From: an uncultured Collinsella sp.
GTDB lineage: Bacteria > Actinomycetota > Coriobacteriia > Coriobacteriales > Coriobacteriaceae
Direction: 5' to 3'
Assembly (NCBI GenBank): GCA_902475865.1
Contig: CABSBK010000009.1
Location: forward strand, 1 to 11,762
Length of the DNA: 11,762 bases
Shown: positions 1-7,126 of the stretch, in pieces
Layout: each line of letters begins with the position of its first letter
How positions within the stretch are numbered: the stretch's first letter is position 1
The notes under the pieces: model-generated
Seen by the model: the letters and a program-made list of their open reading frames with translations, nothing else
Databases searched by the model: none
What the model was told of the DNA's origin: nothing
Translations under genes and position numbers: made by a program

Positions 1-28
1 AGGTCAGAGACAACACTATCTCTGACCT
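1..28 (-). terminator. Terminator hairpin after tRNA-Lys
   Basis: A perfect 10-bp inverted repeat (AGGTCAGAGA / TCTCTGACCT) with an 8-nt loop begins 10 nt beyond the encoded CCA end of tRNA-Lys. This is where a Rho-independent terminator of that tRNA would sit. The U-tract that would confirm it falls outside the window, so the call rests on the stem and its position. Confidence 0.6.
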
Positions 29-38
29 GCGCAAACTA

Positions 39-114
39 TGGTGGGCCGTCAGGGGTTCGAACCCTGGACCTTGGGATTAAAAGTCCCCTGCTCTGCCAGC
101 TGAGCTAACGGCCC
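39..114 (-). tRNA. tRNA-Lys (anticodon TTT)
   Basis: A 76-nt cloverleaf can be folded by eye on the minus strand. It has a 7-bp acceptor stem (GGGCCGT with ACGGCCC), a D arm closed by GCTC/GAGC, an anticodon loop CTTTTAA giving anticodon TTT (Lys), a T arm with loop TTCGAAC, discriminator A and an encoded CCA end. The anticodon stem has one mismatch at its outer pair (G27 with A43). It decodes AAA and AAG. It is the last gene of the window, 28 bp past the aminopeptidase stop, and has its own promoter and a hairpin after it, so it is probably transcribed alone. Confidence 0.97.
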
Positions 115-123
115 GCGGGTGGC

Positions 124-152
124 ATTGTACCACGGTCTGGGACTATTCCCAA
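124..152 (-). promoter_or_regulatory. Promoter of tRNA-Lys
   Basis: On the minus strand TTGGGA (-35, four of six consensus bases) is followed after exactly 17 bp by TACAAT (-10, five of six). The predicted start falls about 3 nt before the mature 5' end of tRNA-Lys. The -35 element lies across the last codons and stop of the aminopeptidase gene. A short dyad (GTGG/CCAC) flanks the -10 box. Confidence 0.65.
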
Positions 153-1423
153 CTCCATTGGCCGTTCTGGAAAATCACAACTTCGCGTCCATCGGGCGTA
201 ATGCCCACAATATCGATGTCGTCCGTACCGATCATAAAGTCGACGTGCGTGCTCGAAACGTTGACGCCATGCTCAATGAGCTCCTCTTTGGACATATCAT
301 ATCCACCCTCAATGCACTCGGGGAAGCCGACTCCCAGTGCAAGATGGCAGCTGGCATTCTCGTCATAGAGCGTGTCATAGAACAGGATGCCGCTTTCGCG
401 AATCGGCGTGTTCTTGGAAATGAGCGCAACCTCTCCCAGATGAGCAGCGCCCTCGTCAGTATCGATGATACTTGCGAGTGTCGCCTTTCCCACACGGGCG
501 TCGTAATCCACCACACGACCGTTCTCGAACTTGATCCAAAAATCGTCGACCTTGTTACCGTGATGGATAAGCGGCATTGCGGAATAGACGATTCCGTCAG
601 CACGCATACGATCGGGCGAGGTGAAGACCTCCTCGGTGGGGATGTTGGGGAAGAAGGGGTGACCGTCGGGGGTCTCGCCCTTACCGCCGGCCCACTCATG
701 CCCCTTCGTCATACCAATTAACAGGTCGGTTCCATTCGAAGCGGTATAGCGCAGACAGTCAAAACGATTGTCGTTCAGGAAGCGCAAGTTCTTTTCGAAC
801 GCCGCGTCATGAAGCTCCCAGTCACTCTCCGGATCTTGGCCGTCAGCACGGGCGGTATGCAGAATCGCATTCCACAGCTTGTAGATTGCAACCTCATCCG
901 GATCACCCGAGAACACCTCGCGCGCCCAGGCAACAACCGGCGCTCCGGCAATGCACCACGGGTTGATGTTGTAATCCAGTCCGCGGCGGAAAATCTTGCA
1001 CTGCGTGTTCCTCGCCTTGGAAGCGGCAGCGGGCTTGGCAGGATCGATGCCCTTGAGAGCGGCGGGGTCAGCACCCTCGATAAAGATAAAGCAGGCACCG
1101 TCCTGGGCCAGAGAATCCAGCTGCATGCGCTTCCACTCGGGCGTCTGCTCAAAATAGCTTTTCTCGACATGCTCGTACGCAAGCCTCGTCACGGCGTCGT
1201 CGGCCCAGATGACCGTCACGTGACCGGCACCGGCGTCATAAGCCTCCGCAACCACCACGCGCGCAAATGATGCGCACTCGACGGGAGACTGAACGACGAC
1301 CTCCTGGCCGGGCTTAACGTTTACACCCTTGCGGACAACGAGACGCGCATAATTTTTAATCTTGGGCTCAAGGGTCTTCATGCCCTCAAGAGCTTCCTCG
1401 ACCGTTAGGGCAGCTCGAATCAT
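143..1423 (-). CDS. M29-family metallo-aminopeptidase (AmpS/PepS/AmpT type)
   Basis: A 426-residue cytoplasmic exopeptidase that should remove N-terminal residues from peptides using two bound metal ions; there is no signal peptide or membrane segment. The length suits family M29 (about 410-420). Residues matching the metal ligands of the family are in order: Glu265 in NIPTEEVF, Glu331 in HLGE, Glu355 and His360 in DENASCHLALG, and His393/Asp395 in THVDFMIG; their spacing fits my memory of Thermus AmpT. The position of the conserved catalytic Tyr, seven residues after His360, is Phe367. ATG 1423 is preferred because GGAG lies 6 nt upstream; an in-frame ATG at 1435 has no clear ribosome site. 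The gene starts only 28 bp after a strong terminator and no good promoter is visible, so it may depend on readthrough from the purC unit. Substrate preference cannot be read from the sequence. Confidence 0.92.
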   Translation of the reverse strand: MIRAALTVEEALEGMKTLEPKIKNYARLVVRKGVNVKPGQEVVVQSPVECASFARVVVAEAYDAGAGHVTVIWADDAVTRLAYEHVEKSYFEQTPEWKRMQLDSLAQDGACFIFIEGADPAALKGIDPAKPAAASKARNTQCKIFRRGLDYNINPWCIAGAPVVAWAREVFSGDPDEVAIYKLWNAILHTARADGQDPESDWELHDAAFEKNLRFLNDNRFDCLRYTASNGTDLLIGMTKGHEWAGGKGETPDGHPFFPNIPTEEVFTSPDRMRADGIVYSAMPLIHHGNKVDDFWIKFENGRVVDYDARVGKATLASIIDTDEGAAHLGEVALISKNTPIRESGILFYDTLYDENASCHLALGVGFPECIEGGYDMSKEELIEHGVNVSSTHVDFMIGTDDIDIVGITPDGREVVIFQNGQWSWE

Positions 1424-1451
1424 GTGCCACTCCATCTATCTGTAGGACAGT

Positions 1452-1481
1452 AAAAAGGCGCGCCGCAAAAAACGACGCGCC
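1452..1481 (-). terminator. Rho-independent terminator of the purC unit
   Basis: On the minus strand a 9-bp stem (GGCGCGTCG with CGGCGCGCC, including one T·G wobble) encloses a 7-nt loop and is followed directly by TTTTT. It lies 32 bp after the stop of the small membrane protein gene and 28 bp before the aminopeptidase start, so it separates the two or attenuates readthrough between them. Confidence 0.88.
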
Positions 1482-1513
1482 TTATATCTTAGCGATATCT
1501 ATAGGTTGTAACG

Positions 1514-2089
1514 TTACTTCTTCTTGGAGTCCTTCTTGTCCTCCTCGGCAGCCGAGCGCTCGATAAGAGCGTTGAGCTTGTTCTCGGACATGCCCTCGGC
1601 CTGCGCGCGGTACATGTTGCGCAAGGGACGAATACGAACGAAGTCGTAGATAAAGTCACCCAGGATGATGACATAGGACAAAACGATGCCGACCATCTGA
1701 ACAGGACTGGACACCGTGCCGCCGGGAGCGAAGTAGAGCGAAGCCCAAATTGCCACGACGAGTACCATGCCGATGGCGAGCACGGCCCACCAGATACGAC
1801 GGCGCTTGGTGTAGTCCTCATCCTGCTTGAGAAGAATATTCGACACCGTATAGATACGATCCTCGCGAGCACGCTGCTTGGCCTTGCGGGCGCGCTTCTC
1901 CTCCTTGGAAAGGCCTTCCAGGTTTTCACCCTTCTCGAGCTCTTTGCGGCGAGCTTTAGACGAAGCCGGCACGACGCGAACGGAGCTCGCTGCTTGGCGG
2001 GCGGGTTTAGCAGATGCGGCGGACTTGCGCGCAACCCCGGTAACTTCGTGGGATTGCGTGCGCTTGTTCGTGGCGCTACGGGTACTCAC
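1514..2089 (-). CDS. Small two-helix membrane protein coupled to purC, function unknown
   Basis: 191 residues, not recognised as a named family. Residues 1-97 are very basic and polar (Lys/Arg/Ala/Ser-rich), with a probable helical charged stretch at 45-78. Two hydrophobic helices follow at about 99-120 and 130-152, joined by a short loop, and the tail is charged and ends in a lysine run. The likely topology puts both ends in the cytoplasm. The start is GTG, immediately after the purC stop codon (TAAGTG); the ribosome site AAGGAG lies inside the last codons of purC, 9 nt upstream. Translation is therefore probably coupled to purC, and a terminator follows the stop. The layout shows co-expression with purine synthesis, but nothing in the protein itself points to a purine role; it could be a structural or regulatory envelope protein. 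Confidence 0.85.
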   Translation of the reverse strand: MSTRSATNKRTQSHEVTGVARKSAASAKPARQAASSVRVVPASSKARRKELEKGENLEGLSKEEKRARKAKQRAREDRIYTVSNILLKQDEDYTKRRRIWWAVLAIGMVLVVAIWASLYFAPGGTVSSPVQMVGIVLSYVIILGDFIYDFVRIRPLRNMYRAQAEGMSENKLNALIERSAAEEDKKDSKKK

Positions 2090-2977
2090 TTATGCGTTCT
2101 CCTTCATGCTTGTGAACTGGGAGCCCGTGATGATCTGGAAGGCCTCGCGATAGCGCTCGGACGTGCCATCGATGACCTCGGCGGGCAGGTGCGGGGTCTC
2201 CCCCGTCATATCCCAGTTGGCCTTGAGCCAATTGCGGACGAATTGCTTGTCGTAGCTAGGCTGGATCTTGCCCTCCTCGTAGCTGGCGGCGGGCCAGAAA
2301 CGGCTGGAGTCGGGCGTGAGGCACTCGTCGATCAGCGTGACCTTGCCATCGATAACACCAAACTCAAACTTGGTGTCGGCAATGATGATGCCGCGGGTCG
2401 CTGCATACTCGGCAGCAGCCTTGTAGATCTTGAGAGACAGATCGCGAATCTGCGTGGCGATGTCCTCGCCAACGATCTCGCAGCAACGCTCAAACGAGAT
2501 ATTCTCGTCGTGATCACCGATCTCGGCCTTCGTGGACGGCGTGAACAGCGGCTCGGGAAGCTTGGAGGCCTCGGTCAGACCCTCGGGCAGCTGGATGCCG
2601 CAGACGGTGCCGTTCTCGTCGTAGGTCTTCTTGCCCGAACCGGTCAGATAGCCGCGGACGATGCATTCGATGGGAATCGTCTGGGCCTTCTTAACCAGCA
2701 TGGCGCGGCCTGCGAGATAGTCACGATACTCGGCAAACTCCTCGGGGAAATCCGCCGGATCGATGGAGACGAGGTGGTTGGGGACGATATCGGCAAACTT
2801 ATCGAACCAGAATGCCGAGATGCGGTTGAGCACCTCTCCCTTAAACGGAATCTCGTCGGGGAGAATAAAGTCGAACGCAGAAATGCGATCGGTGGCGACC
2901 ATCAAAAGGTTTTCGCCGGCATCGTAGATATCACGAACCTTGCCACGGGAATCCGGACGACGCTCCATCGTTGTCAC
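2090..2977 (-). CDS. purC: Phosphoribosylaminoimidazole-succinocarboxamide synthase (SAICAR synthetase)
   Basis: A cytoplasmic enzyme of de novo purine synthesis that joins CAIR and aspartate with ATP to make SAICAR. From the chosen start the protein has 295 residues, close to the usual length of the longer PurC type. Visible family blocks are GKVRDIYD (12-19, nucleotide-binding strand), VRGYLTGSG (107-115), DTKFEFG (201-207) and the signature IDECLTPDSSRFW (216-228). GTG 2977 is preferred since AAGGAG lies 8 nt upstream. The GTG at 2986 overlaps that ribosome site, and ATG 2968 is 17 nt from it. It heads a two-gene unit with the membrane protein that abuts it. Its product is the substrate of PurB, encoded elsewhere in this window in a separate unit. 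No purine riboswitch or clear -10/-35 pair is visible in the roughly 25 bp between the kinase terminator and this gene. Confidence 0.97.
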   Translation of the reverse strand: MTTMERRPDSRGKVRDIYDAGENLLMVATDRISAFDFILPDEIPFKGEVLNRISAFWFDKFADIVPNHLVSIDPADFPEEFAEYRDYLAGRAMLVKKAQTIPIECIVRGYLTGSGKKTYDENGTVCGIQLPEGLTEASKLPEPLFTPSTKAEIGDHDENISFERCCEIVGEDIATQIRDLSLKIYKAAAEYAATRGIIIADTKFEFGVIDGKVTLIDECLTPDSSRFWPAASYEEGKIQPSYDKQFVRNWLKANWDMTGETPHLPAEVIDGTSERYREAFQIITGSQFTSMKENA

Positions 2978-3002
2978 GTGAGTCACTCCTTACCTAAATA
3001 CG

Positions 3003-3028
3003 ACAGAAATGCGGGTTCTTTCCCGCAT
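3003..3028 (-). terminator. Probable terminator of the two-component operon
   Basis: On the minus strand ATGCGGG and CCCGCAT form a perfect 7-bp stem around the loop AAAGAA, followed by TTTCTGTC. It lies about 60 bp after the histidine kinase stop and just before purC. The U-tract is short, so termination may be partial. Confidence 0.65.
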
Positions 3029-3086
3029 GTTTTCGCAAACTCGGAGCGGCAGGAACGCGGCCCCTCCTTCACCGAATAGCGAAAAG

Positions 3087-4652
3087 CTAGTGCTCCATTG
3101 TAGTAGATGCCGCGTCCGCCGTGTGCTCGCGAGGCAGATGAATCGTAAAAGTCGTACCCTTTCCAAGCTCCGACTCCACGGATATGTAGCCATGGTGACG
3201 CTCGACGATTTGCTTGGTCACGGCGAGGCCAACGCCCAGGCCGCCGGCTTCGCGGGCGCGGCTGGCATCTGCGCGCCAAAATCGCCCGAAGATGCGCGAC
3301 AGATCGTCCTTGGCAATACCGATACCGGTATCCGAAACGGCAATACTGACATGCTTGCGGTCACTGAGCACCGACACCACGACCCAACCGCCCTCGGGGG
3401 TGTAGCGCATGGCGTTGCTCATGAGGTTGATGACGCACTGCGTGATCATGTCGGGATCGGCCTCGACGACATCGTCGTGACCTTGGGTCTCGTCAGCAAA
3501 GCGCAAGCGCAGATCGCGGTCAACAAATAGGCGCTCCTGAGCGTTGACGATAGACCGCACAAAGGGAACCATGTCCACCGGTTCGAGATTGAGCGGCGCC
3601 GTGCTGTTTTCCATACGCGATAGGTCGAGCATCTGCTGCACCAAACGAGCCAGGCGGCGCGTCTCGGAAGCGACCGTCTCCAGATGCTCATCGTCGGTGG
3701 GATACACGCCGTCCTGCATGGCCTCGACCGTTGCAAGCATGGCCATGAGCGGTGTACGAAGCTCGTGTGCGACATCCGAGGTCAGGCGCTTTTCGTGCTT
3801 CATATCCTTCTCGAGCGAGGTGGCCATCTCGTCAAAGGTCTCACCCAGCTGATCGATTTCATCGTCGCCGCGCAAACCGGTACGAGCGGACAAATCGCCG
3901 TCGCGAATTTGCTTGGCCGTGCTCGTAATACGATGAATCGGCTTGGTGAGCATGCGAGACACGAGCGATCCGATAGCAACCGAGATGCAGACCGCAACAA
4001 CCGCGGCAAGGGCCATGGCGTTAAAGGTCTTCTCCCTAAACGCAGAATCCGCCTTGGTGAGCAGAGCATCGGAGCCGATGGCCCATAGCTTTACCTGTCC
4101 GACATGCTCGCCAGAAGACGTTATGATTTCGACGTTGGCAACGCTATCGGAATCGGTGGGCGCCGACGAGACCGGGCTATGCGAGGCCTTTTTACCGCTC
4201 GAGCTGCTCGACGGTGATTCACTCTCGCGCACATCGGCGGTCGCACTTGCCGAAGGCCATGAGTCGTCATAGACGACAACGCCTTTCTTGTTGACGACCT
4301 GCATACTCAGGTCGTCGGACACCAAACTCGATGTCGCGACCGTGCGCAGCTCGCCCGCAGTCCAATTGCCGTTTTCCTCATACGACGTCGCAAGCTTTTC
4401 GGCAGCAGAATTGGCGATCTCGACGATATTAGAGCGCGTGTAATCCGAAAAGACGGTGCCCCACACAACGGAGACAACGCCCACCAGCACCAATACCGTC
4501 ATGAGCGATGTCAGGGCAAAAGCCAATGCCATGCGCGAGGGATAGCTCATCGCTGGCCGTGAATCGGAACGAGGCGTGTTCCAACTCGCCTTGGAACCCG
4601 CCTCGTTCTCCTGCTTGTGCTTTTGTCCGATTTCAAAGCGCGCAGGTGTCAT
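3087..4652 (-). CDS. Membrane sensor histidine kinase (HAMP, HisKA, HATPase)
   Basis: 521 residues. A cytoplasmic N-terminal tail (1-40) is followed by a first membrane helix (about 42-65), an extracytoplasmic sensor region (about 66-209), a second helix (about 210-232), a HAMP linker (to about 280), a dimerisation/phosphoacceptor domain with SDVAHELRTPL (phospho-His296) and an ATPase domain. The N box NLMSNAMRYT (409-418), G1 box DTGIGI (441-446), F box FGRFWR (455-460) and G2 box GGLGVGLA (470-477) are all intact, so the kinase should be active. The sensor contains a Ser-rich low-complexity stretch (about 133-170), probably a flexible loop. ATG 4652 has a weak site (AGGGA) 8 nt upstream and lies 11 bp after the response-regulator stop; ATG 4550 (residue 35) is an alternative but lacks a ribosome site. 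The signal sensed cannot be inferred. Confidence 0.95.
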   Translation of the reverse strand: MTPARFEIGQKHKQENEAGSKASWNTPRSDSRPAMSYPSRMALAFALTSLMTVLVLVGVVSVVWGTVFSDYTRSNIVEIANSAAEKLATSYEENGNWTAGELRTVATSSLVSDDLSMQVVNKKGVVVYDDSWPSASATADVRESESPSSSSSGKKASHSPVSSAPTDSDSVANVEIITSSGEHVGQVKLWAIGSDALLTKADSAFREKTFNAMALAAVVAVCISVAIGSLVSRMLTKPIHRITSTAKQIRDGDLSARTGLRGDDEIDQLGETFDEMATSLEKDMKHEKRLTSDVAHELRTPLMAMLATVEAMQDGVYPTDDEHLETVASETRRLARLVQQMLDLSRMENSTAPLNLEPVDMVPFVRSIVNAQERLFVDRDLRLRFADETQGHDDVVEADPDMITQCVINLMSNAMRYTPEGGWVVVSVLSDRKHVSIAVSDTGIGIAKDDLSRIFGRFWRADASRAREAGGLGVGLAVTKQIVERHHGYISVESELGKGTTFTIHLPREHTADAASTTMEH

Positions 4653-4663
4653 ATGTGATTTCC

Positions 4664-5386
4664 CTATTTCTCGTCCGACTTATCGGTCTTGGCCGGAGCC
4701 TCAAAGCGATAGCCGACGCCGTGAACGGTGTAGAGCCACTTAGGCTTCTTGGGATCATCACCTAGCTTGGCGCGAAGGTTCTTCACATGGCTGTCGATGG
4801 TGCGCTCATAGCCCTCAAAGTCGTAGCCGAGCACCTTCTCGACCAGCTCCATGCGGTTATAGACGCGACCGGGATGGCGAGCAAGCGTGGTGAGCAGCTT
4901 AAACTCGGAAGCAGTCAGGTCCACTTCCTTGTCCTCGACCAAAATCTTGTGGCCCGAGATATCGATGACCAGATCGCCAAAGTCGAGCACCTCAACGGCG
5001 GGCTCATCGGCCTGGTGAGCACGGCGGAACAGGGCACGGACGCGGGCGACGAGCTCGCGAGGCGAGAACGGCTTGATCAGGTAGTCGTCGGCACCAAGCT
5101 CGAGGCCGATGATTCGATCCTCGATCTCGCCCTTGGCGGTAAGCATGATAATGGGCACATCCGAGGTATCGCGAATAGTGCGGCAAACGCGCTCGCCGGG
5201 AATCTTGGGGAGCATAAGGTCGAGCACAACCAGGTCGAACTGGTGCTTCTCGAACTCCTCGATCGCAGACTGGCCGTCGCCGACGCCAACAACCCAGTAG
5301 CCCTCGCGCTCGAGATAGGCAGCGACAGCGTCACGGATTGCCTTCTCGTCCTCGACCAGCAGAATCTTTTTTGCATCTGAAGCCAT
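4664..5386 (-). CDS. OmpR/PhoB-family response regulator
   Basis: 240 residues, the usual length of the family. The receiver domain (about 6-120) has the acidic pair Glu12/Asp13, the phosphoacceptor Asp56 in VVLDLMLP, Thr83 and Lys105, so it should be phosphorylated normally. The C-terminal winged-helix DNA-binding domain (about 132-229) shows the family pattern around RVYNRMELVEKV, DSHVKNLRAKL and YTVHGVGYRF. It is the first gene of the operon and its partner is the kinase encoded 11 bp downstream. ATG 5386 is chosen because of the G-rich ribosome site (AGGGGGG) 7 nt upstream; an upstream in-frame TTG at 5407 precedes that site. Its target genes cannot be told from the window. Confidence 0.96.
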   Translation of the reverse strand: MASDAKKILLVEDEKAIRDAVAAYLEREGYWVVGVGDGQSAIEEFEKHQFDLVVLDLMLPKIPGERVCRTIRDTSDVPIIMLTAKGEIEDRIIGLELGADDYLIKPFSPRELVARVRALFRRAHQADEPAVEVLDFGDLVIDISGHKILVEDKEVDLTASEFKLLTTLARHPGRVYNRMELVEKVLGYDFEGYERTIDSHVKNLRAKLGDDPKKPKWLYTVHGVGYRFEAPAKTDKSDEK

Positions 5387-5425
5387 AACACGGCCCCCCT
5401 GTCTCAATTAGCTAAGAACAAGCCC

Positions 5426-5431
5426 ATTTTA
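5426..5431 (-). promoter_or_regulatory. Possible -10 element of the response-regulator operon
   Basis: TAAAAT (five of six consensus bases) lies about 40 bp upstream of the response-regulator start. No good -35 is seen; the right spacing falls in the 3' arm of the hairpin at 5443-5481, as might suit an activated or repressed promoter. Confidence 0.35.
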
Positions 5432-5442
5432 ACGCACCTATG

Positions 5443-5481
5443 CCCACCGAGCACCGCTACAGTGCGGCGGCTCGGCGGGCG
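5443..5481. repeat. Strong hairpin between the Tat-lipoprotein gene and the response regulator
   Basis: Arms GCCCGCCGAGC and GCTCGGTGGGC (minus strand) pair over 11 bp with one wobble, and an inner CCGC/GCGG adds 4 bp around loop ACTGTA. Neither side has a U-tract. It lies about 60 bp after the upstream gene's stop and just before the operon's possible -10, so it could be a U-less terminator or a regulator binding site. The rest of the 150-bp gap shows nothing clear. Confidence 0.5.
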
Positions 5482-5538
5482 GCACTCACAATTACAACGC
5501 GCTTATTCCCCCGTTGGCGCCTTTTTAACCCCTCGGCG

Positions 5539-6750
5539 CTAAATAGAGAACAGGCGGGCGGTGACCGTCTCGGGAATTCCTTGACTATTACGCACCGTGG
5601 CATAGGTTAAAAACGTATTCGATTTACCCGCCGTAGCTGGATAATCGCCATATTCGAGAGCGCGGTCGGGCGACAGCAGCGAACCATAGGTTTTGGCGGA
5701 GGTATCGATCAGAAAATGCGATGCCTGAACCTTAACCAGATATTTGCCTTTTCTGCCGGCAGCACACGCAAGCGGCTCGCGCGACAGGAATAGGAACGTC
5801 CCGTTCTCGTTACCGATATAGGTGCCCATGTTGCCTAGACTTCCCACGCCGTTATAGGTGGCCTCGATGGAGAACACAAACGTGTCGCCCATATATACGG
5901 CCTCGAAGGGAGACACCGATGAGGGAAGGACCAGCTGAGCTCTCTTGGTATTGTTGCCGTCCGTCAGGTCGATCGCCGTCATGCCGTAGTAGACGCCCTC
6001 GTCGTTGCGCACACGCGGGGAAATGGTCAAGATGCCGTCACTCACACGCGGGGCGGATGCAAAGCGGCCCGTTGACTTCCAAATGGCCTCGGCCTTTGCC
6101 TCGTCGAGCGAGCGGCGGTAGCAATACGAGTCGTGACTCGTCTTATTGCCGCCTGCAGCAGGCATCTTGTACCAAATGACGGACGATTCGAACGCCGTAA
6201 ACAGCGGCGGGTCGTAGTCCTTGCCGCCTCGGTCGAGCTCGACCACATCGCCGACAAGCGACGCACCTGCCGTATTTTGCGCATAGAGCTTCCACGATGC
6301 GTTCGCAAAGTTCATCTCGATCCAAGCAAATACGCCATCGCCGGCGCGGACATCGTAAAACGAATACCCCGCACCTTCGACGGGGTCCTCGATGAGTGTC
6401 GTGAGCGAACCGTCGCCCAGGTTGAGCACACCGAGCGTGTTGGCATGCCGCGCCGATGCGGGTGCCATCATCGCCGCGGCGTAATCGCCGTCGCAGTAGT
6501 ACAGCAGCGTACCCAGAGGCAATGTCCATGAAGCTGCAGGCTCGAGGTCGATTTCGACAGCCTCGTACTCATCCGTAATCGAGACAATCTTTGAATCGTC
6601 CTTGATAACCTGCGGCTCGCCGGCGGCATCATCACTCGTGCCCGTTTTTTTCGAGCAACCGGCCAGTACGGCAGCAGTACCGGTAGCGGCGCCACCCAGC
6701 ACAAAACCTCGACGCGTTATTCCATTCTTAAAGCGGTCGGCGATACCCAT
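5539..6750 (-). CDS. Tat-exported lipoprotein of unknown function
   Basis: 403 residues. The N-terminus carries a twin-arginine motif (TRRGFVL, Arg13-Arg14) and a hydrophobic stretch ending in lipobox LAGC (29-32). It should therefore be exported folded by Tat and lipid-anchored at Cys32 on the outer face of the membrane. The rest is rich in aromatic and glycine residues with repeated short strands (for example about 78-90, 134-145, 186-196, 236-250 and 283-293), which suggests a beta-propeller-like fold; this is inference from pattern, not a recognised family. The ATG overlaps the stop of the upstream TSCPD-like gene by one base (TAATG) and has no strong ribosome site of its own, so it is probably translated by coupling. 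The gene is last in its unit. Confidence 0.85.
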   Translation of the reverse strand: MGIADRFKNGITRRGFVLGGAATGTAAVLAGCSKKTGTSDDAAGEPQVIKDDSKIVSITDEYEAVEIDLEPAASWTLPLGTLLYYCDGDYAAAMMAPASARHANTLGVLNLGDGSLTTLIEDPVEGAGYSFYDVRAGDGVFAWIEMNFANASWKLYAQNTAGASLVGDVVELDRGGKDYDPPLFTAFESSVIWYKMPAAGGNKTSHDSYCYRRSLDEAKAEAIWKSTGRFASAPRVSDGILTISPRVRNDEGVYYGMTAIDLTDGNNTKRAQLVLPSSVSPFEAVYMGDTFVFSIEATYNGVGSLGNMGTYIGNENGTFLFLSREPLACAAGRKGKYLVKVQASHFLIDTSAKTYGSLLSPDRALEYGDYPATAGKSNTFLTYATVRNSQGIPETVTARLFSI

Positions 6751-7013
6751 TAGGCGATCTCGGCGCGAGCGGCCTCGATAGCGCGCGTAAGCTGATCGGC
6801 GCAGGAGGTCTTTTTCATACCGCAGGTATTACCAGCGAGAACCTCGATTACGCGATCGGCAGGAGCACCCTCGACCAGCTTGGAGATAGCCTTGAGATTG
6901 CCGTCGCAGCCGCCGGTAAACTCGACGCCCAGCACTTTGCTGCCGTCATCGGAAAGATTGAGGTGGATATTGCGAGAGCATACACCCTGAGGCTTGTAGT
7001 CAAAACTAATCAT
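6750..7013 (-). CDS. Small four-cysteine TSCPD-domain protein
   Basis: 87 residues, matching what I know of the short stand-alone TSCPD family (TIGR03905-like). Four cysteines are at 12, 36, 64 and 71, within GVCSRNI, TGGCDGNL, TCGMKK and TSCADQL; the family motif TSCPD reads TSCAD here. The cysteines could bind a metal such as zinc, by analogy with the TSCPD domain at the end of B12-dependent ribonucleotide reductases; the function of the stand-alone proteins is not established. There is no signal peptide, so it is cytoplasmic, unlike its exported partner. The start is supported by AGGGG 6 nt upstream of the ATG. It is the first gene of a two-gene unit with the Tat-lipoprotein. Confidence 0.88.
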   Translation of the reverse strand: MISFDYKPQGVCSRNIHLNLSDDGSKVLGVEFTGGCDGNLKAISKLVEGAPADRVIEVLAGNTCGMKKTSCADQLTRAIEAARAEIA

Positions 7014-7028
7014 TGAGATCCCCTCTCA
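7014..7028 (-). promoter_or_regulatory. Small hairpin presenting the ribosome binding site of the TSCPD gene
   Basis: TGAGA-GGGGA-TCTCA sits directly before the ATG. A 5-bp stem would place the ribosome-binding bases in the loop. The stem is weak, so any effect on translation is inference. Confidence 0.35.
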
Positions 7029-7048
7029 GAAAGAAATTTCAGACGTCT

Positions 7049-7054
7049 ATTATC
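7049..7054 (-). promoter_or_regulatory. Possible -10 element of the TSCPD/Tat-lipoprotein unit
   Basis: GATAAT (five of six consensus bases) lies about 35 bp upstream of the TSCPD start and is followed by the 8-bp palindrome AGACGTCT (7041-7048). No convincing -35 is seen. The 113-bp gap between this unit and the cyclase gene upstream has no clear terminator. Confidence 0.4.
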
Positions 7055-7126
7055 CCCGCCTGGGCCGACTTATTCTCGTAAGCACCGATTCAACATCCTA
7101 CGATGCTTGGACTAGTGGGGGCAAGA

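Noticed and set aside
119..721. Plus-strand open frame of 200 codons next to tRNA-Lys
   Set aside because: It is antisense to the aminopeptidase, whose metal-binding motifs are clear, and it starts at the tRNA promoter region.
2978..3002. Purine riboswitch or clear promoter before purC
   Set aside because: The space is too short for an aptamer, and TATTTA matches the -10 consensus in only three positions.
1994..3079. A 361-codon open frame on the plus strand opposite purC
   Set aside because: A mirror of purC codon composition with no ribosome site or domain; purC is unambiguous.
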